From contig JAAFHG010000177.1 of NCBI GenBank assembly GCA_013297585.1, forward strand, positions 1-7,305: a stretch of 7,305 nucleotides of DNA, read 5' to 3'. The notes beneath the pieces are model-generated. The model searched no databases. It was not told the origin of the DNA and saw only the letters and a list, made by a program, of their open reading frames with translations. This document shows positions 6,091 to 7,305 of the stretch, one piece after another. A program made the position numbers and the translations under genes. Position 1 is the first letter of the stretch; each line of letters begins with the position of its first letter. The stretch is from Chitinophagales bacterium. Its GTDB lineage: Bacteria; Bacteroidota; Bacteroidia; Chitinophagales; Chitinophagaceae.

Positions 6091-7305
6091 CTATTTTTTC
6101 TTAGCCTTATCTGTTTTTACTGGTTTGTAATAATCTGGTGGAAAACCATTGATATTACGCCATAGCTCATAATAAATTGGTACATTTTTAAGTAAAGCAA
6201 TACCGCTAGCACCGCCACCCATACGTAGCATTGTTGGCCATTTTTTATCATTAGGGTCTTCGGCCACAAGCACTCTAAATTTACCATTGTCACTTACCGA
6301 AGTTTCCACTGCCGATACAACACCACCAAATGTACCATAACTGTTTTGCGGCCAGCCACTAAATACAATAGCAGGAAAACCATCAAACACAAAGCGTACT
6401 TTTTGCCCCATGCTTACTAATGGTAAGTCCATTGGTTCTACAAACATTTCTACAGCGTATTGAATATTGGTAGGCACCACTTCTACTATCATTTCTCCTT
6501 CTTTTAGTATTTCGCCAATACCAGCCTTCTTTGCTTTGGTTATTTGTCCGCTTTGTGGTGCTAAAATGTAGTAGAGTTTATTTCTTGCATCGTAGCTAGC
6601 GTATAAATTTTGCAGCTTCGATACATCTGCCTCGGTTGAAGCGGCGCTAGAAATAGAAGAGAATTTATCGCCTTGCGCCTTAGAAATTTTATCGGTGTAT
6701 TCTTGAACTGTACTATTTTTCTCAATTCTTAAATTAATCAGTTCTTGCTTGCTTTGGGCAAATTTGTTTTCTGAACTTATTTTTTTAGCACTACCATTTT
6801 GAAAATTGACACGCCTTTTTTCAAATTCGGTCAATGAAATGGCACCACTGTCAAGCATAATTTTAGCCGCATCTATTTGGCGTTTGTATACACTTAGTTC
6901 ATTAACTACTGCAATTAAATCTGTACTGTCGCTGGCAACTTTTAGTTGTTGTTGCAATATTTTATTGTCAAGCGATTGCAGCTTTAAAACCTGCCCTTGC
7001 AGCAATGCTGATGTTTGCGTTTCGGCAGTACCAGCTTTGTTTATATAGCCTTCAATACTTTGTTGTTTCGCATCAATTTGTTGTTGTGTACGTGCTAATA
7101 GTTTGGGATCAAAATAATCTACTTTCACCTCACCAAGTTGTAAAATAGTATCGCCTTCTTTTACAAAGTCGCCTTCTTTTATGTACCATTTTAATACTCT
7201 ACCACCTATAATGGTGTTGAGCTCTTGAGGTCTTTGTTCTTGCCTTAAAGTGGTAACACCACCTTTTGCCCTAATATTTTGAGTCCATGGCAAAAAAAGT
7301 ATAAG
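6091..7305 (-). CDS. HlyD-family membrane fusion protein (partial, 5' end beyond window)
   Basis: A periplasmic adaptor linking an inner-membrane pump to a TolC channel. The frame stays open to the right edge, giving 404 visible residues that start LILFLPWTQNIR, the end of the N-terminal membrane anchor, so about 30-50 residues are missing. Domains in visible numbering: first lipoyl half-motif GGRVLKWYIKEGDFVKEGD (34-52), a long alpha-helical hairpin at about 68-245 turning near DSGAISLTEFEKR (152-164), second lipoyl half APQSGQITKAKKAGIGEILKE around 249-269, and a beta-barrel at about 280-350 with VEPMDLPL (289-296). The C-terminus has GGGASGIALLKN (363-374) and YELWRNINGFPPDYY (379-393), then a Lys-rich tail. 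This matches Bacteroidota HlyD proteins encoded with an ABC transporter and TolC. The TolC gene follows after 30 bases. The in-frame TTG at 7293 is an internal Leu, not a start. Confidence 0.9.
   Translation of the reverse strand, partial: LILFLPWTQNIRAKGGVTTLRQEQRPQELNTIIGGRVLKWYIKEGDFVKEGDTILQLGEVKVDYFDPKLLARTQQQIDAKQQSIEGYINKAGTAETQTSALLQGQVLKLQSLDNKILQQQLKVASDSTDLIAVVNELSVYKRQIDAAKIMLDSGAISLTEFEKRRVNFQNGSAKKISSENKFAQSKQELINLRIEKNSTVQEYTDKISKAQGDKFSSISSAASTEADVSKLQNLYASYDARNKLYYILAPQSGQITKAKKAGIGEILKEGEMIVEVVPTNIQYAVEMFVEPMDLPLVSMGQKVRFVFDGFPAIVFSGWPQNSYGTFGGVVSAVETSVSDNGKFRVLVAEDPNDKKWPTMLRMGGGASGIALLKNVPIYYELWRNINGFPPDYYKPVKTDKAKKK

Noticed and set aside
6806..7048. An 80-codon plus-strand frame rich in Cys and Ser
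   Set aside because: It is antisense to the HlyD helical hairpin. The Cys/Ser richness is the complement of Gln/Lys/Ala codons, not a real cysteine-rich peptide.
7291..7293. TTG as the start of the HlyD-type protein
   Set aside because: The frame is open up to the window edge, and the codons before it read LILF, completing a membrane-anchor end before PWTQNIR as in family members. The TTG encodes an internal Leu.

Overview
This window looks like chromosomal DNA from a Bacteroidota bacterium, most likely near the Chitinophagales. The DNA is AT-rich. Start codons lack clear Shine-Dalgarno sequences. A few TAnnTTTG elements (the Bacteroidota -7 promoter consensus) can be found, and several proteins have the family signatures of this phylum: an HlyD adaptor with a PWTQNIR segment after its membrane anchor, a TolC protein with ESSLFLVNSRE near its end, and a single-MCE protein with DGTLGLLMNDPKLY. 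The taxonomic call is an inference from protein style, not from a marker gene.

Every supported gene lies on the minus strand, so the region reads from high to low coordinates. Three blocks can be seen. (1) 7305-4109: an HlyD-type membrane fusion protein that runs off the right edge, a TolC-family outer membrane channel, and a small DUF4395-type membrane protein, separated by only 26-30 bases and probably one operon. The adaptor and channel belong to a tripartite exporter. The expected inner-membrane pump, by analogy an ABC transporter, would lie beyond the right edge. (2) 3796-1206: an MFS_3-type major facilitator transporter followed 23 bases later by a polytopic GT-C membrane glycosyltransferase resembling family GT87. 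(3) 1108-1: an MlaD/MCE-domain lipid-transport protein whose stop codon overlaps the start of a secreted protein cut off by the left edge.

Two intergenic spaces matter. The 312-base gap at 3797-4108 has no credible gene but holds several inverted repeats, one of them about 50 bases upstream of the MFS start. The 97-base gap at 1109-1205 holds a perfect hairpin/dyad and two TAnnTTTG matches.

The common theme is the cell envelope: export across two membranes, inner-membrane transport, glycosyl transfer and lipid trafficking. I found no RNA gene, mobile element, CRISPR array or defence system, and nothing that I can defend as a wholly new system. The most useful observations are the truncated exporter operon with its CXXC membrane protein, the uncertain start codons, and the dyad symmetries in the two gaps.
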